NCBI RefSeq assembly: GCF_014201335.1
Contig: NZ_JACHEB010000002.1
Coordinates: forward strand, 124,001-188,000
DNA length: 64,000 nucleotides
Reading direction: 5' to 3'
Source: Tunturiibacter gelidiferens
Lineage (GTDB): Bacteria; Acidobacteriota; Terriglobia; Terriglobales; Acidobacteriaceae
Part shown: positions 41,680 through 49,806 of the stretch, in pieces
How the letters are laid out: every line of letters begins with the position of its first letter
Numbering within the stretch: the first letter of the stretch is position 1
Notes under the pieces: generated by a model
The model's input: only the letters and a program-made list of their open reading frames with translations
Told to the model about the DNA's origin: nothing
The model's database searches: none
Made by a program: the position numbers and the translations under genes

Positions 41680-43467
41680 ATGTCATTTGTTCGTGCTTTT
41701 GTGCGTTGGGGCTGCTGTACGGCCGCAATTGCAAGCCTCGCCGTCCCCTCAGTCGCCGCCGACAAAAAAACGAAAGATACTGCGATTGAAACGCCTTCCT
41801 ACTATGGACTGCAGCCTGCAACCGAGAGCATCGATCTAACGATGTACGCGCGCATCCGCGAAGAGGGTTTCAAGCACTCGCACGTGATGGAATTTGGTGG
41901 AGCATTGGCTGACGGAATCGGGCCGCGTCTCACCGGCTCACCGAACATGGCAAAGGCCAACGCCTGGACTCGCGACACGCTGACGAAGATTGGCCTTGAA
42001 AACGCGCACCTCGAAGACTGGGGCGAGTTCGGCATGGGCTGGCAGCAGATCAATACATGGGTGCGAATGGTCTCGCCCGACCCTGAACCTCTCTGGGCAC
42101 AGGCAGCCCCGTGGTCCCCGGCGACCAATGGCCCGGTCACGGGAAAAGTCGTCTACATGAACGTGCAGGAGATGGGCGACCTCGAAAAATATAAAGGCAT
42201 GCTGAAGGGCAAGATTGTTCTGCTCGGTGCAATGCGTCCCACCCCCGACGTTACGGAGCCGCTCTTTCACCGCTACACCGATGCAGAGCTGAAGGAAATG
42301 GAAACCTACGAATCGGGTGGCGGACGCTACACTCCGGGCTCGCCCGAGTTTGCAAAGTACATCGCCGAGCGCTTGAAGATGGCTGATCTTCGTAAAGCCG
42401 CCCTCAAGATGATGGCAGATGAAGGTTCCGTGGCCGTAATCACCCCAAGCCGTGATAGCGCTGATGGCGGTGGAACTGGCATCATCTTCGACGACAACGG
42501 AGCGAACCTGGCTCGCGATGCACAGAAGAAAGAAAACGCAGTCACCATTCCCAACGCGGTCATGATGATCGAGCACTACAACCGCCTCGGGCGCTTGATC
42601 GAAAATCACGTCCCAGTCACGCTCGAGCTCAACATCGAGACGAAGTTCACCGGCGACCACGAGCATGGCTTCGACACCGTAGCTGAAATTCCCGGTACCG
42701 ATCCAAAGTTGAAGGATCAGATCGTCATGGTCGGCGGCCATCTGGACAGCTGGATCTCCGGCACCGGCGCGACCGACAACGGCGCGGGCTCGATCGTAGC
42801 CATGGAAGCCGTCCGCATCCTGAAGTCTCTTGGCATCAGACCAAAGCGCACCATCCGCATTGCCTTGTGGTCCGGCGAAGAGCAAGGCCTCTTCGGTTCG
42901 CTCGGATACGTCAAACAGCACTTTGGCACCTTTGCTGAACCGAAGGATCCCCAGCCCGCGTACCTGCCCGCCTTCATGCGTCAGCGCGGTCCACTGTCCA
43001 CGACCAAGGAGTGGGAGACGCTCGATGCCTACTACAACCTCGACAATGGAACCGGCAAGGTACGCGGTGTCTACACGCAGGAGAACTGGGCAATCGCTCC
43101 GATCTTCAAACAGTGGATCGCGCCCCTCGCCGATCTCGGCGTTACCACCATCTCCTACCGCAACACCGGCGGCACCGATCACCTGTCCTTCGATGCAGTC
43201 GGTCTACCCGGCTTCCAATACATCCAGGATCCGATGGACTACGAGACGCGAACCCACCACTCCGACATGGACACCTACGACCGCCTGCACGCTCTAGACC
43301 TTGAGCAGGCTGCAGTGGTTGAGGCGATCTTCCTCTACAACACCAGCGAGCGCGAAGCCATGATGCCGCGTAAGCCCTTCCCTCATCCCGAATTACAAAA
43401 GCAGATGAGTGCCCCAATTCCCGGCATCTACCCGAACGCAGTCCCCGCCGTAGACGCACCGAAGTAA
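41680..43467 (+). CDS. Secreted M28-family zinc peptidase
   Basis: 595 residues with a signal peptide (RWGCCTAAIASLAVPSVAA). A PA-like insert at about 145-300 precedes the metallopeptidase domain. Zinc-site motifs of M28: VGGHLDSW (His, Asp), TGATDNGAGSIV (bridging Asp), WSGEEQGLFGS (catalytic and ligand Glu), and RTHHSDMDTYDRL (distal His). YYNLDNGTGKVRG is also typical. Likely an aminopeptidase or carboxypeptidase-type enzyme acting in the periplasm or outside. Followed by a perfect hairpin at 43496-43523. Confidence 0.9.
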   Translation: MSFVRAFVRWGCCTAAIASLAVPSVAADKKTKDTAIETPSYYGLQPATESIDLTMYARIREEGFKHSHVMEFGGALADGIGPRLTGSPNMAKANAWTRDTLTKIGLENAHLEDWGEFGMGWQQINTWVRMVSPDPEPLWAQAAPWSPATNGPVTGKVVYMNVQEMGDLEKYKGMLKGKIVLLGAMRPTPDVTEPLFHRYTDAELKEMETYESGGGRYTPGSPEFAKYIAERLKMADLRKAALKMMADEGSVAVITPSRDSADGGGTGIIFDDNGANLARDAQKKENAVTIPNAVMMIEHYNRLGRLIENHVPVTLELNIETKFTGDHEHGFDTVAEIPGTDPKLKDQIVMVGGHLDSWISGTGATDNGAGSIVAMEAVRILKSLGIRPKRTIRIALWSGEEQGLFGSLGYVKQHFGTFAEPKDPQPAYLPAFMRQRGPLSTTKEWETLDAYYNLDNGTGKVRGVYTQENWAIAPIFKQWIAPLADLGVTTISYRNTGGTDHLSFDAVGLPGFQYIQDPMDYETRTHHSDMDTYDRLHALDLEQAAVVEAIFLYNTSEREAMMPRKPFPHPELQKQMSAPIPGIYPNAVPAVDAPK

Positions 43468-43495
43468 AAACACAAAGAACGATCGATGCGAATTT

Positions 43496-43523
43496 CAAGA
43501 TACCCCTTCCAAGGGGTATCTTG
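43496..43523 (+). terminator. Terminator-like palindrome after the M28 peptidase
   Basis: CAAGATACCCCTT (43496-43508) and AAGGGGTATCTTG (43511-43523) are perfect complements with a 2-base centre, 28 bases after the stop. The T-run is short (GTTT), so efficiency is uncertain. Confidence 0.6.
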
Positions 43524-43561
43524 GTTTAACGCCAACGACCGCAACCAGGGAGGGTTGACCC

Positions 43562-43960
43562 GTGACTGAACAGCAGACCCATGAAGGCATTAAAACCTGC
43601 ACCAGCCGTTACTCTGTCGACGAAACTGTCTCCCGAATAGAGGCTCTACTCAAGGAAAAGGGAGTCAAGCTATTTACCGTCGTGGATCACTCCGGCGAAG
43701 CGGCCGTAGCGGGCATCGAGATGCACCCAACGAAGCTGTTGATCTTTGGAAGCCCCAAGGCGGGAACTCCCGTTATGCTCGCCGCGCCCAGCGCTGCGCT
43801 CGATCTTCCGCTGAAGATCCTCGTCGCTGAAGGAGCCGATGGCAAAGTGCTGCTCTCTTGGAATGATCCGGAATGGCTCCAGCGGCGACACGGCTTTTCG
43901 CAGGAATTGACTGCAAACCTGGCCGCCGCTGGAATGCTCGCAGCCAAAGCCGCGCAATAG
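43562..43960 (+). CDS. DUF302 domain protein
   Basis: 132 residues, GTG start with GGGAGGG upstream. SVDETVSRIEALLKEKGVKLFTVVDHSGEA, MHPTKLLIFGSPKAGTPVML, PSAALDLPLKILVAEGADGK and LLSWNDPEWLQRRHG are the family's conserved blocks. The fold is small alpha/beta; function is unknown, although relatives occur near redox and stress proteins. Converges with tag, 24 bases away. Confidence 0.85.
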   Translation: MTEQQTHEGIKTCTSRYSVDETVSRIEALLKEKGVKLFTVVDHSGEAAVAGIEMHPTKLLIFGSPKAGTPVMLAAPSAALDLPLKILVAEGADGKVLLSWNDPEWLQRRHGFSQELTANLAAAGMLAAKAAQ

Positions 43961-43984
43961 TCCGATCCATGCAGTCCTTACCGC

Positions 43985-44599
43985 TCAGCGCACTTTACGT
44001 CGAAAACAATCTGCACTGTGGTCATTGACGATACCGACAGCCTGCATCCACGCGTACACGATCACAGGGCCGACAAACTTGAAGCCGCGTTTCTTCAGCG
44101 CCGCAGAGATCTCCTCAGACAACGGAGTCTTCGCCGGCACTGGCCCGCTGTTTTGAATCGGCTTGTTGCCGGCAAACTTCCAGATGTAGGTCGAAAAATC
44201 CTCTCCCGCATCAGCCATCGCTACATAGATCTTTGCTCCGTTGATGGTCGCTTCAATCTTGGCGCGGGACCGAATGATGCCCTCATTCTTTAGCAGACGC
44301 TCAATGTCTGCCTCTCCCATGCGCGCCACCTTCTTAGGGTCGAAATTATAGAAGGCCTTGCGAAAGGCCTCGCGCTTGCGCAGGACAGTGATCCAGGAGA
44401 GCCCCGCCTGAAATCCGTCGAGCATCAGCGCCTCCCACAGCACGCGGCTGTCGCGCTCCGGCACGCCCCACTCTTCATCGTGGTACGCCTGCATCAACGG
44501 ATCGTTCTCAGCCCACTTGCAGCGATGGATGGCGGTGTTCTTTTTCGTCATACCATCCTCGAAAAAGGGATCAGCTGGTCGGTTGTCTTCATAAGACAT
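43985..44599 (-). CDS. tag: DNA-3-methyladenine glycosylase I
   Basis: Removes 3-methyladenine from alkylated DNA. Up to 204 residues; the start at ATG 44551 (MTKKNTAIHRCKW) gives 188, the usual length, and is equally likely. Zinc-binding residues of Tag are present: Cys in HRCKWAENDP, His in YHDEEWGVPE, and His/Cys in NDHSADCFRR. Also WITVLRKREAFRKAF and RSRAKIEATINGAKIY, which carry the helix-hairpin and base-flipping region. Confidence 0.93.
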   Translation of the reverse strand: MSYEDNRPADPFFEDGMTKKNTAIHRCKWAENDPLMQAYHDEEWGVPERDSRVLWEALMLDGFQAGLSWITVLRKREAFRKAFYNFDPKKVARMGEADIERLLKNEGIIRSRAKIEATINGAKIYVAMADAGEDFSTYIWKFAGNKPIQNSGPVPAKTPLSEEISAALKKRGFKFVGPVIVYAWMQAVGIVNDHSADCFRRKVR

Positions 44600-44658
44600 A
44601 ATCGCTGACGCAGACCACTTCTATCAATGTGGCGCGAAACCGTGTCGGCCATCAGAGC

Positions 44659-45504
44659 TTACAGCCAGGCGCTCAGCAGTCTTCCGGCGCTGCCGAGCGC
44701 CCGTAAATTATCCGCTCGACCGGCAAAGTAGCGCGCGTTGATCTCGGGGGAACCAAGATCTTCGAGGTTGTAAAAGGCATCGAGTTCCGCGGCGATCTTA
44801 GACGGCTTGAAGAATAGTTGGAACGGCTCTCCCGCTAATTGAACCCGAGACGCCAGGGAGTCATAAGCCAGCTGCTCGCGGAATGGAAGTGCCGATCGAG
44901 GTTGTCCGTAGTCCAGAACAAGGCCCGAGCCGCGCGGCCGCGAAGCGATGAAATCTATCGTTGATCGAAAGGCACCGTGAGTCAGATATGGCACCACCCC
45001 CAACCACGCAAAGAAGGTCGAGGCCTTGGGATCAAAGCCAGCAGCACGCAGTTGCGTAGGCAGATCCTGCGTCTCAAAATCAACCGGAGCGTACACAAGA
45101 TTTTTGGGCGAAGGCAGCTTGCTTTCAGCCAACAAATCCCGCTTCCAACTCTGTGTCGCAGGATGATCGACTTCAAAGACACGAAGTTCGGAGTACGGGT
45201 TGCGATGCGCGAAGGTATCGAGTCCCGCTCCCAGAAGAACGTACTGAGTAACTCCCGGTGCCACCGCATCTCTGAGCATGTCTTCTGCATAGCGGCTGCG
45301 TGCCACGATAAATGCGCGCAGAGCAATAGAGAAAGGTCGATCCGGACGGATCGGCGTACGACGCAGCTCCTCGGCATATCTCTCTCCCAGGATCGCGACC
45401 GCAATTGGATCGTCGAGGACCAGTGGTTGCGCGTCATAGAGTTGATGCGCTGCACGACGCAGCGCCACGCGAAGAGCGGTACGGGATGGAACGACGGCCT
45501 GCAT
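44659..45504 (-). CDS. LCMT-family SAM-dependent methyltransferase
   Basis: 281 residues. QYVLLGAGLDTFAHRN is the SAM-binding motif I with GAGLD, and RVFEVDHPATQSWKRDLL holds the Asp that binds the ribose. FFAWLGVVPYLT and VLDYGQPRSALPF follow the same family plan, annotated as class I SAM-dependent methyltransferase (TIGR00027 type). N-terminal helices form the cap. Substrate unknown; related proteins may act on natural products or mycolic-type compounds. Not in an operon. Confidence 0.85.
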   Translation of the reverse strand: MQAVVPSRTALRVALRRAAHQLYDAQPLVLDDPIAVAILGERYAEELRRTPIRPDRPFSIALRAFIVARSRYAEDMLRDAVAPGVTQYVLLGAGLDTFAHRNPYSELRVFEVDHPATQSWKRDLLAESKLPSPKNLVYAPVDFETQDLPTQLRAAGFDPKASTFFAWLGVVPYLTHGAFRSTIDFIASRPRGSGLVLDYGQPRSALPFREQLAYDSLASRVQLAGEPFQLFFKPSKIAAELDAFYNLEDLGSPEINARYFAGRADNLRALGSAGRLLSAWL

Positions 45505-45608
45505 TCACCTTAAGTGTAACGACATCTCCCACGAACCATGTCGTTTCGCTGGTGAATAGATTGGCATTCCGAACAGAAGAAATTTCAAGCGACGATCTAC
45601 CCGTTCCG

Positions 45609-46448
45609 CTAGGAACCCATCCAGCTCAGAGTCTGCGACAGGTAGTCTTTCATCTCCTTGCGGGGAACGATTGCATCAAGAAATCCATGTTCGAGTAAAA
45701 ACTCCGAACGCTGAAAGCCCTCCGGAAGCTTCTGCCGAATAGTCTGTTCGATGACTCTGGGCCCCGCGAAACCGATCAACGCTCCCGGCTCTGCGATGTT
45801 CAGGTCACCAAGCATAGCGAAGCTCGCGGTGACGCCACCGGTCGTCGGATCAGTCATCACAGAGATGTAAGGAATCTTCGCGTCATCCATTCGGGCCAAA
45901 CCCGCAGAGATCTTCGCTAGCTGCATCAGCGAAGCGATCCCCTCCATCATTCGAGCACCGCCCGACGCCGCAACAATGATCAACGGATTGCGTGTAGCTA
46001 GCGAGCGGTCCACCGCACGGGCAATTGTCTCTCCCACAACCGCGCCCATGCTTCCGCCAATAAAGGCGTACTCCATCACACTCAAAACAACATTATGTGC
46101 ACCAAGCTGTCCAATTGCATTGATGATCGCGTCATTCAGGCCAGTCTTGTTCTGCGCCTCGGCAAGACGCCGCTTGTAGGGCTTCAAGTCCGTAAAGTTC
46201 AACGGATCGGTCGAACGAAGTTCTAGGTCGACCAGCTCGTAGCCGGGCTCAAGGAGATTTTCGATACGCGTACGAGCATCGATCCGAAAGTGATGACCGC
46301 AATGCCAGCACACCTTCTGATTGGCTTCGAGCTCAGCCTTAAACAGAATTTTGCCGCAGTCGGGGCAACGAATCCACAAACCCTCGGTCCGTACCGTCTT
46401 CTCCGAGTCGTTTACGATCTCGTTATCTTCGCGCTTGAACCAACTCAT
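45609..46448 (-). CDS. accD: Acetyl-CoA carboxylase carboxyltransferase beta subunit
   Basis: 279 residues. N-terminal zinc finger: C28-x2-C31 and C47-x2-C50 (CPDCG; CWHCG). Crotonase-type core with NVVLSVMEYAFIGGSMGAVV and IIVAASGGARMMEG, the acyl-CoA oxyanion loop, and MTDPTTGGVTASFAMLGD, the biotin-side loop. Transfers carboxyl from carboxybiotin to acetyl-CoA in fatty acid synthesis, together with AccA (not in this window). ATG with AAGGAT upstream. Confidence 0.95.
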   Translation of the reverse strand: MSWFKREDNEIVNDSEKTVRTEGLWIRCPDCGKILFKAELEANQKVCWHCGHHFRIDARTRIENLLEPGYELVDLELRSTDPLNFTDLKPYKRRLAEAQNKTGLNDAIINAIGQLGAHNVVLSVMEYAFIGGSMGAVVGETIARAVDRSLATRNPLIIVAASGGARMMEGIASLMQLAKISAGLARMDDAKIPYISVMTDPTTGGVTASFAMLGDLNIAEPGALIGFAGPRVIEQTIRQKLPEGFQRSEFLLEHGFLDAIVPRKEMKDYLSQTLSWMGS

Positions 46449-46529
46449 CCTTGCATGCCCTTTCGACCGTCGCCCTGCCTATTGTAACGACTGAACAGGG
46501 TGCGCGGTGCGTTGGTCGTTGAGTTGGAA

Positions 46530-47060
46530 TCAGAGCGCTTCAGCGAGGCGAGAGTAGAGACCGGCATGATTGGTCTCATACAGAACCAAAAGTCTCTGCC
46601 GCATCAGGTAGTACGAAGAAGCCACTTCGTGCAGATAGAAGGGAACCCGCATCTTTTGTCTGCCGAAGAAGGTCGCCAGCATGATCTGAGTAACTGCACG
46701 ACGCAGCTGCAATCCATCGCGGCGCATACGTTCGGCGATGATGATGCCTTCGTCAAAGTTCCAGCGTTCCACATAGGAAGCAAGCGCGATCAAAATTCGG
46801 CCATTCTCGCGCATGCGCTGAACCCCCTCCAGGCCGCCCAGAAGGTTCCACATCTCCTCGGGCTCCAGGTTGAGAGAATCCTTCTGCGGCACGAGGTGGT
46901 TCAGCGCCACCGTCATCACGCCTGTCGACTCAACCCGATGAAGCTTTCCCACCAACTCATCCCACGTACAGCGAGCCAATCGTCTTGCAGTTAAATAGGA
47001 ATGCAGGAGCGCAGCACCTAACAAAACAGTAACCAGGGCGGTAATGACTATAGGGGCCAT
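46530..47060 (-). CDS. Membrane-anchored hypothetical protein, 176 aa
   Basis: N-terminal membrane helix (IVITALVTVLLGAALLHSYL) and a soluble helical domain rich in Arg, Glu and Leu (EEMWNLLGGLEGVQRMRENG; YVERWNFDEGIIIAERMRRD). No motif recognised. Begins 5 bases after the 7-TM-like gene upstream, which suggests a joint function at the membrane. Confidence 0.65.
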   Translation of the reverse strand: MAPIVITALVTVLLGAALLHSYLTARRLARCTWDELVGKLHRVESTGVMTVALNHLVPQKDSLNLEPEEMWNLLGGLEGVQRMRENGRILIALASYVERWNFDEGIIIAERMRRDGLQLRRAVTQIMLATFFGRQKMRVPFYLHEVASSYYLMRQRLLVLYETNHAGLYSRLAEAL

Positions 47061-47065
47061 ATGGG

Positions 47066-47842
47066 TTACGTGCGATCGCGGGTCTGAGTGACCTGCTGAA
47101 GATCGTACTGCACTCTACTGTGAAGAGCAACCAGATAATCCTTCATTTCTTCCGATAAAGGCGCCCGCACAGCCTCCGGTCGCCAGAAGGCTACTAGCCA
47201 ATACATAAGAACCGCTATGTATAGAAAAGATGGAAAAAGCTGTACGATCCGATACTGCTGTGTCCAGCCGAGGAAGATACTAGCCAGGTCGCTAACTGCA
47301 GAAACGAACGCCCAAACCGTTAGGCCTTGGGCTAGTGCCATTACATGATTACGCCATTCCAGCCCTAACTTATTGGAAGCAAAGAGCATCGCCAGAAAAA
47401 GCTCACAGTCAAGCAAAGCGGTAAATAGATCCCCGCGAATCTCCCAGATCCCCGCAGTTGAGCCAAGCGGCGCCTTGATCGCGAGACAAAGTCCAACAGC
47501 AAAAGCCGTTCCCGTCAGCCCCCACAATACGAATGAAGAGCGTGCGTCTCGAACCCAAGTACCAGTGGGGCGTAAGACGTTCCGGGCAATCTCGAAGATG
47601 AGCCCAAGCTGGAAGAGAATATCCCCTCCGCCGGTGACCCAATAGGTGTTCCTATAGACCCTTGGAGTGCTGTACTTCGCAATAAAAAACATACCGGCCG
47701 AGACAAGGGTTGAATAAGCGACGAAGCAGGTGAAGACGGGGAATTGCTGCCACCTTTGGCGGTAGAGCAGCACGACGAGCAGGGCGGCGACGCCAACAAG
47801 GCCAGCCGCCCAGAGGATGTTTTCCAAAGTCGTAAAGTTCAT
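47066..47842 (-). CDS. Multi-spanning hypothetical membrane protein, 258 aa
   Basis: About seven hydrophobic segments: 11-26, 36-53, 75-86, 104-122, 143-152, 170-188 and 205-218. A soluble C-terminal tail (LSEEMKDYLVALHSRVQYDL) follows. Basic residues lie on the expected cytoplasmic loops. No enzyme motif visible. Co-transcribed with the 176-aa membrane-anchored protein. Proteins of this general look are common in acidobacterial genomes (recalled, not checked). Confidence 0.65.
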   Translation of the reverse strand: MNFTTLENILWAAGLVGVAALLVVLLYRQRWQQFPVFTCFVAYSTLVSAGMFFIAKYSTPRVYRNTYWVTGGGDILFQLGLIFEIARNVLRPTGTWVRDARSSFVLWGLTGTAFAVGLCLAIKAPLGSTAGIWEIRGDLFTALLDCELFLAMLFASNKLGLEWRNHVMALAQGLTVWAFVSAVSDLASIFLGWTQQYRIVQLFPSFLYIAVLMYWLVAFWRPEAVRAPLSEEMKDYLVALHSRVQYDLQQVTQTRDRT

Positions 47843-47872
47843 TCCTGCCTCGTCGGCCTATCCCGAACGATC

Positions 47873-48040
47873 TTACAGCCCGGCGATGGAGATGACGATG
47901 CCTACGTAATCGCCAAGGGCCAGGGATACAGAAACCAATTGGGGATGCGGAACTGTTCCTGTGATATTCGCGAACATTGGAGCAGCGGTAGAGAAGAGGA
48001 CGGCGGCGGTGAGCGCGAGGTTGCGGATAGACTTGTTCAT
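47873..48040 (-). CDS. Small exported peptide, 55 aa
   Basis: ATG 48040 with AGGAG six bases upstream. MNKSIRNLALTAAVLFSTAA then PMFANITG: a typical signal peptide with cleavage near FAN. The mature part would be about 31 residues ending in a hydrophobic GDYVGIVISIAGL. A stem AAGCGCA / TGCGCTT (48055-48071) lies directly in front of the ribosome-binding site and could shut or tune it. Function unknown. Confidence 0.6.
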   Translation of the reverse strand: MNKSIRNLALTAAVLFSTAAPMFANITGTVPHPQLVSVSLALGDYVGIVISIAGL

Positions 48041-48342
48041 GGGGAAGGCTCCTGAAGCGCAAATGTGCGCTTGCATCAGCGTAGGCTATGGATGCTTTCC
48101 AAATAAAGAAAAACACGCGCAAAACCTACACAAAAGAGTTATCTATTGTGGGATGGACGCTAATAGTTTCCTCATTTATGACGATCTCTGACCCTGCTAA
48201 GAGGGTTTCCCCAGAACTCTCTCAAAGACAGTTCCCGACGATTCGGTGAGAGCATTTTTGGCCAAGTGAAGCGGAGGCAACAGATACCTCGCGCAACATT
48301 GTGCCCGGCCCATGTATCGTGGGTCAAAGCCGCGGAGGTCAA
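48041..48342. other. 302-base intergenic region
   Basis: Divergent gap. Holds the leader stem of the 55-aa peptide (48055-48071), an A-rich patch at 48095-48125 suited to a promoter, and the GGAGG site (48334-48338) of the next gene. No ORF of weight. Confidence 0.45.
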
Positions 48343-48585
48343 TTGCCGTACATCTATATCGACAAGGTCTTCCATGAACTAAGGTCGGAGCTGCTATCCG
48401 CCATGCACTCCGCCCTTGAGGCGCAGGGACGCAAAGGCCAGGTTGACGTAGACCGGCTCTATCGTGCATTCACCCGCGCGGCCGCAGGTAAATGCGCAAA
48501 TCCACAACGTGTCTCCGAGAAATGTGTAGCGGAGACGTCGACCTCCAAAACTCGCAAAGCTAAAGACGCACGAATCGATGAGTAG
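48343..48585 (+). CDS. Small hypothetical protein, 80 aa
   Basis: TTG 48343 follows GGAGGTCAA, the best site in the frame; an upstream GTG at 48301 is possible but weak. Sequence: YIYIDKVFHELRSELLSAMH, helical, then a Lys/Thr/Ser-rich tail (SEKCVAETSTSKTRKAKDAR). No known family. Converges with rlmH at 24 bases. Confidence 0.5.
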   Translation: MPYIYIDKVFHELRSELLSAMHSALEAQGRKGQVDVDRLYRAFTRAAAGKCANPQRVSEKCVAETSTSKTRKAKDARIDE

Positions 48586-48608
48586 AGATACACAACGGAC
48601 AGCGAAGC

Positions 48609-49058
48609 TCAATGGCCTGAATGATAGGGGTGGCCTGCGAGGATAGTAAAGGCGCGGTAGACCTGCTCGGCCACAACGACCCTGGCCAATTGATGGGGCA
48701 GGGTCATGAGGCCCAGGGAGAGAAGGAGATCGGCGCGCTGTTTAGCCGCAGGAGACCATCCATCCGCTGGCCCAATGGCGAATACCACCCGTTGCGTCCC
48801 CTCATCACGAAGCCGCCCGACCTGAGCGGCAAACTCCTCGGAGCTGTACTGCCTCCCGCGACTGTCAAACAGAATCGCATAAGCACGCGTGCGGCCCTGC
48901 TGCCGTTCGATCCACTCAAGCAGCGCCTTCTCCGATTCAAACGCCTGCGATTCGCAAGGAGTATATCGAGCAATGCGGCTGACATAGTCATCGAACCACC
49001 GCCCCCCGGCCTCGAGGAGCGATCGCGTAGATAAAACCGCTGCTAGCGTTATCTTCAT
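48609..49058 (-). CDS. rlmH: 23S rRNA (pseudouridine1915-N3)-methyltransferase
   Basis: 149 residues, SPOUT fold. C-terminal half has VVFAIGPADGWS, the SAM-binding loop, LLLSLGLMTLPHQLARVVVA and EQVYRAFTILAGHPYHSGH, the family's trefoil knot and end. Normally IGGA or IGGP; here IGPA. Methylates N3 of pseudouridine 1915 in helix 69 of the 50S subunit. Follows rsfS, as is common. Confidence 0.93.
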   Translation of the reverse strand: MKITLAAVLSTRSLLEAGGRWFDDYVSRIARYTPCESQAFESEKALLEWIERQQGRTRAYAILFDSRGRQYSSEEFAAQVGRLRDEGTQRVVFAIGPADGWSPAAKQRADLLLSLGLMTLPHQLARVVVAEQVYRAFTILAGHPYHSGH

Positions 49059-49100
49059 CCTCAGTCAGAATCTACCGCGCAACGACCGAGCTTCAAGGAA

Positions 49101-49670
49101 TTATTTCTTTGAACTCTTCTTCGATGTCTTTTTCGCCGGAGCTTTGGCCACCGTCTTCTTCGAAGCAGTTTTCTTAGCTGCTGCTTTCTTTACAGGGGCG
49201 GCCACAGTTGCCTTCTTAGCCACCTTTTTAGCCGCGACCTTCACAACCGCTTTTTTCATCGTTGTCTTCTTGGCGCGACTTTCCTTGATCCGGGCGCTTA
49301 CCTCAGCATCAAGATCGGCAACACTGATCGTGGTCGCGGATTTACGCAGCCGCTCAAGACCATAAAACGCCCGCTTCTCTGCCGAGAAGACATGAACAAT
49401 GAAGTCGACATAGTCCATCAAAATCCATTCACCCTGGCGGCGCCCCTCGACAGAGTTGGGATAAACACCGAATTCGCGCTTCAGGCGAATCTCGATCTCA
49501 TCCGTGATCGCCACGTTCTGCCGTTCATTGGTTCCATTGCAGATCAGGAAGTAATCGGTCAGGCCGCTCTCGGCCGGATCCAGCGCGAGAATGCGAATAT
49601 CTTCAGCTTTCTTGTCTTCACACGCGGCAGCGGCGGCGAGCAGCAACTGGTTACTTTCAATTGAGGGCAT
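49101..49670 (-). CDS. rsfS: Ribosomal silencing factor RsfS with a lysine-rich tail
   Basis: 189 residues from ATG 49670 (AAGGAG four bases upstream). Core (1-110): EDIRILALDPAESGLTDYFL, NERQNVAITDEIEIRLK, RRQGEWILMDYVDFIVHVFS, which matches RsfS, the factor that blocks subunit joining at L14. The last ~60 residues form a low-complexity tail, nearly all Lys, Ala, Thr and Val (repeats of KKAVAK and AAKK), like histone H1 tails. RsfS is normally 105-130 residues, so the tail is extra; it may bind RNA or DNA. Confidence 0.9.
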   Translation of the reverse strand: MPSIESNQLLLAAAAACEDKKAEDIRILALDPAESGLTDYFLICNGTNERQNVAITDEIEIRLKREFGVYPNSVEGRRQGEWILMDYVDFIVHVFSAEKRAFYGLERLRKSATTISVADLDAEVSARIKESRAKKTTMKKAVVKVAAKKVAKKATVAAPVKKAAAKKTASKKTVAKAPAKKTSKKSSKK

Positions 49671-49806
49671 GAGACTCCTTGGACTTCCATGGTAGCGGGT
49701 CACGCCTCCAGAAGCCAGCCTTTACGCGGACGATAACGACCTCGTATTCTCCCGGACGGGCGAGCTCCCACTCCGCCACAAGCGGGTTTCGAGCTAGAAG
49801 CCCGCG

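Noticed and set aside
41938..43182. Minus-strand frame of 414 codons opposite the M28 peptidase
   Set aside because: Antisense to a protein with all zinc-site motifs; no ribosome-binding site or motif of its own.
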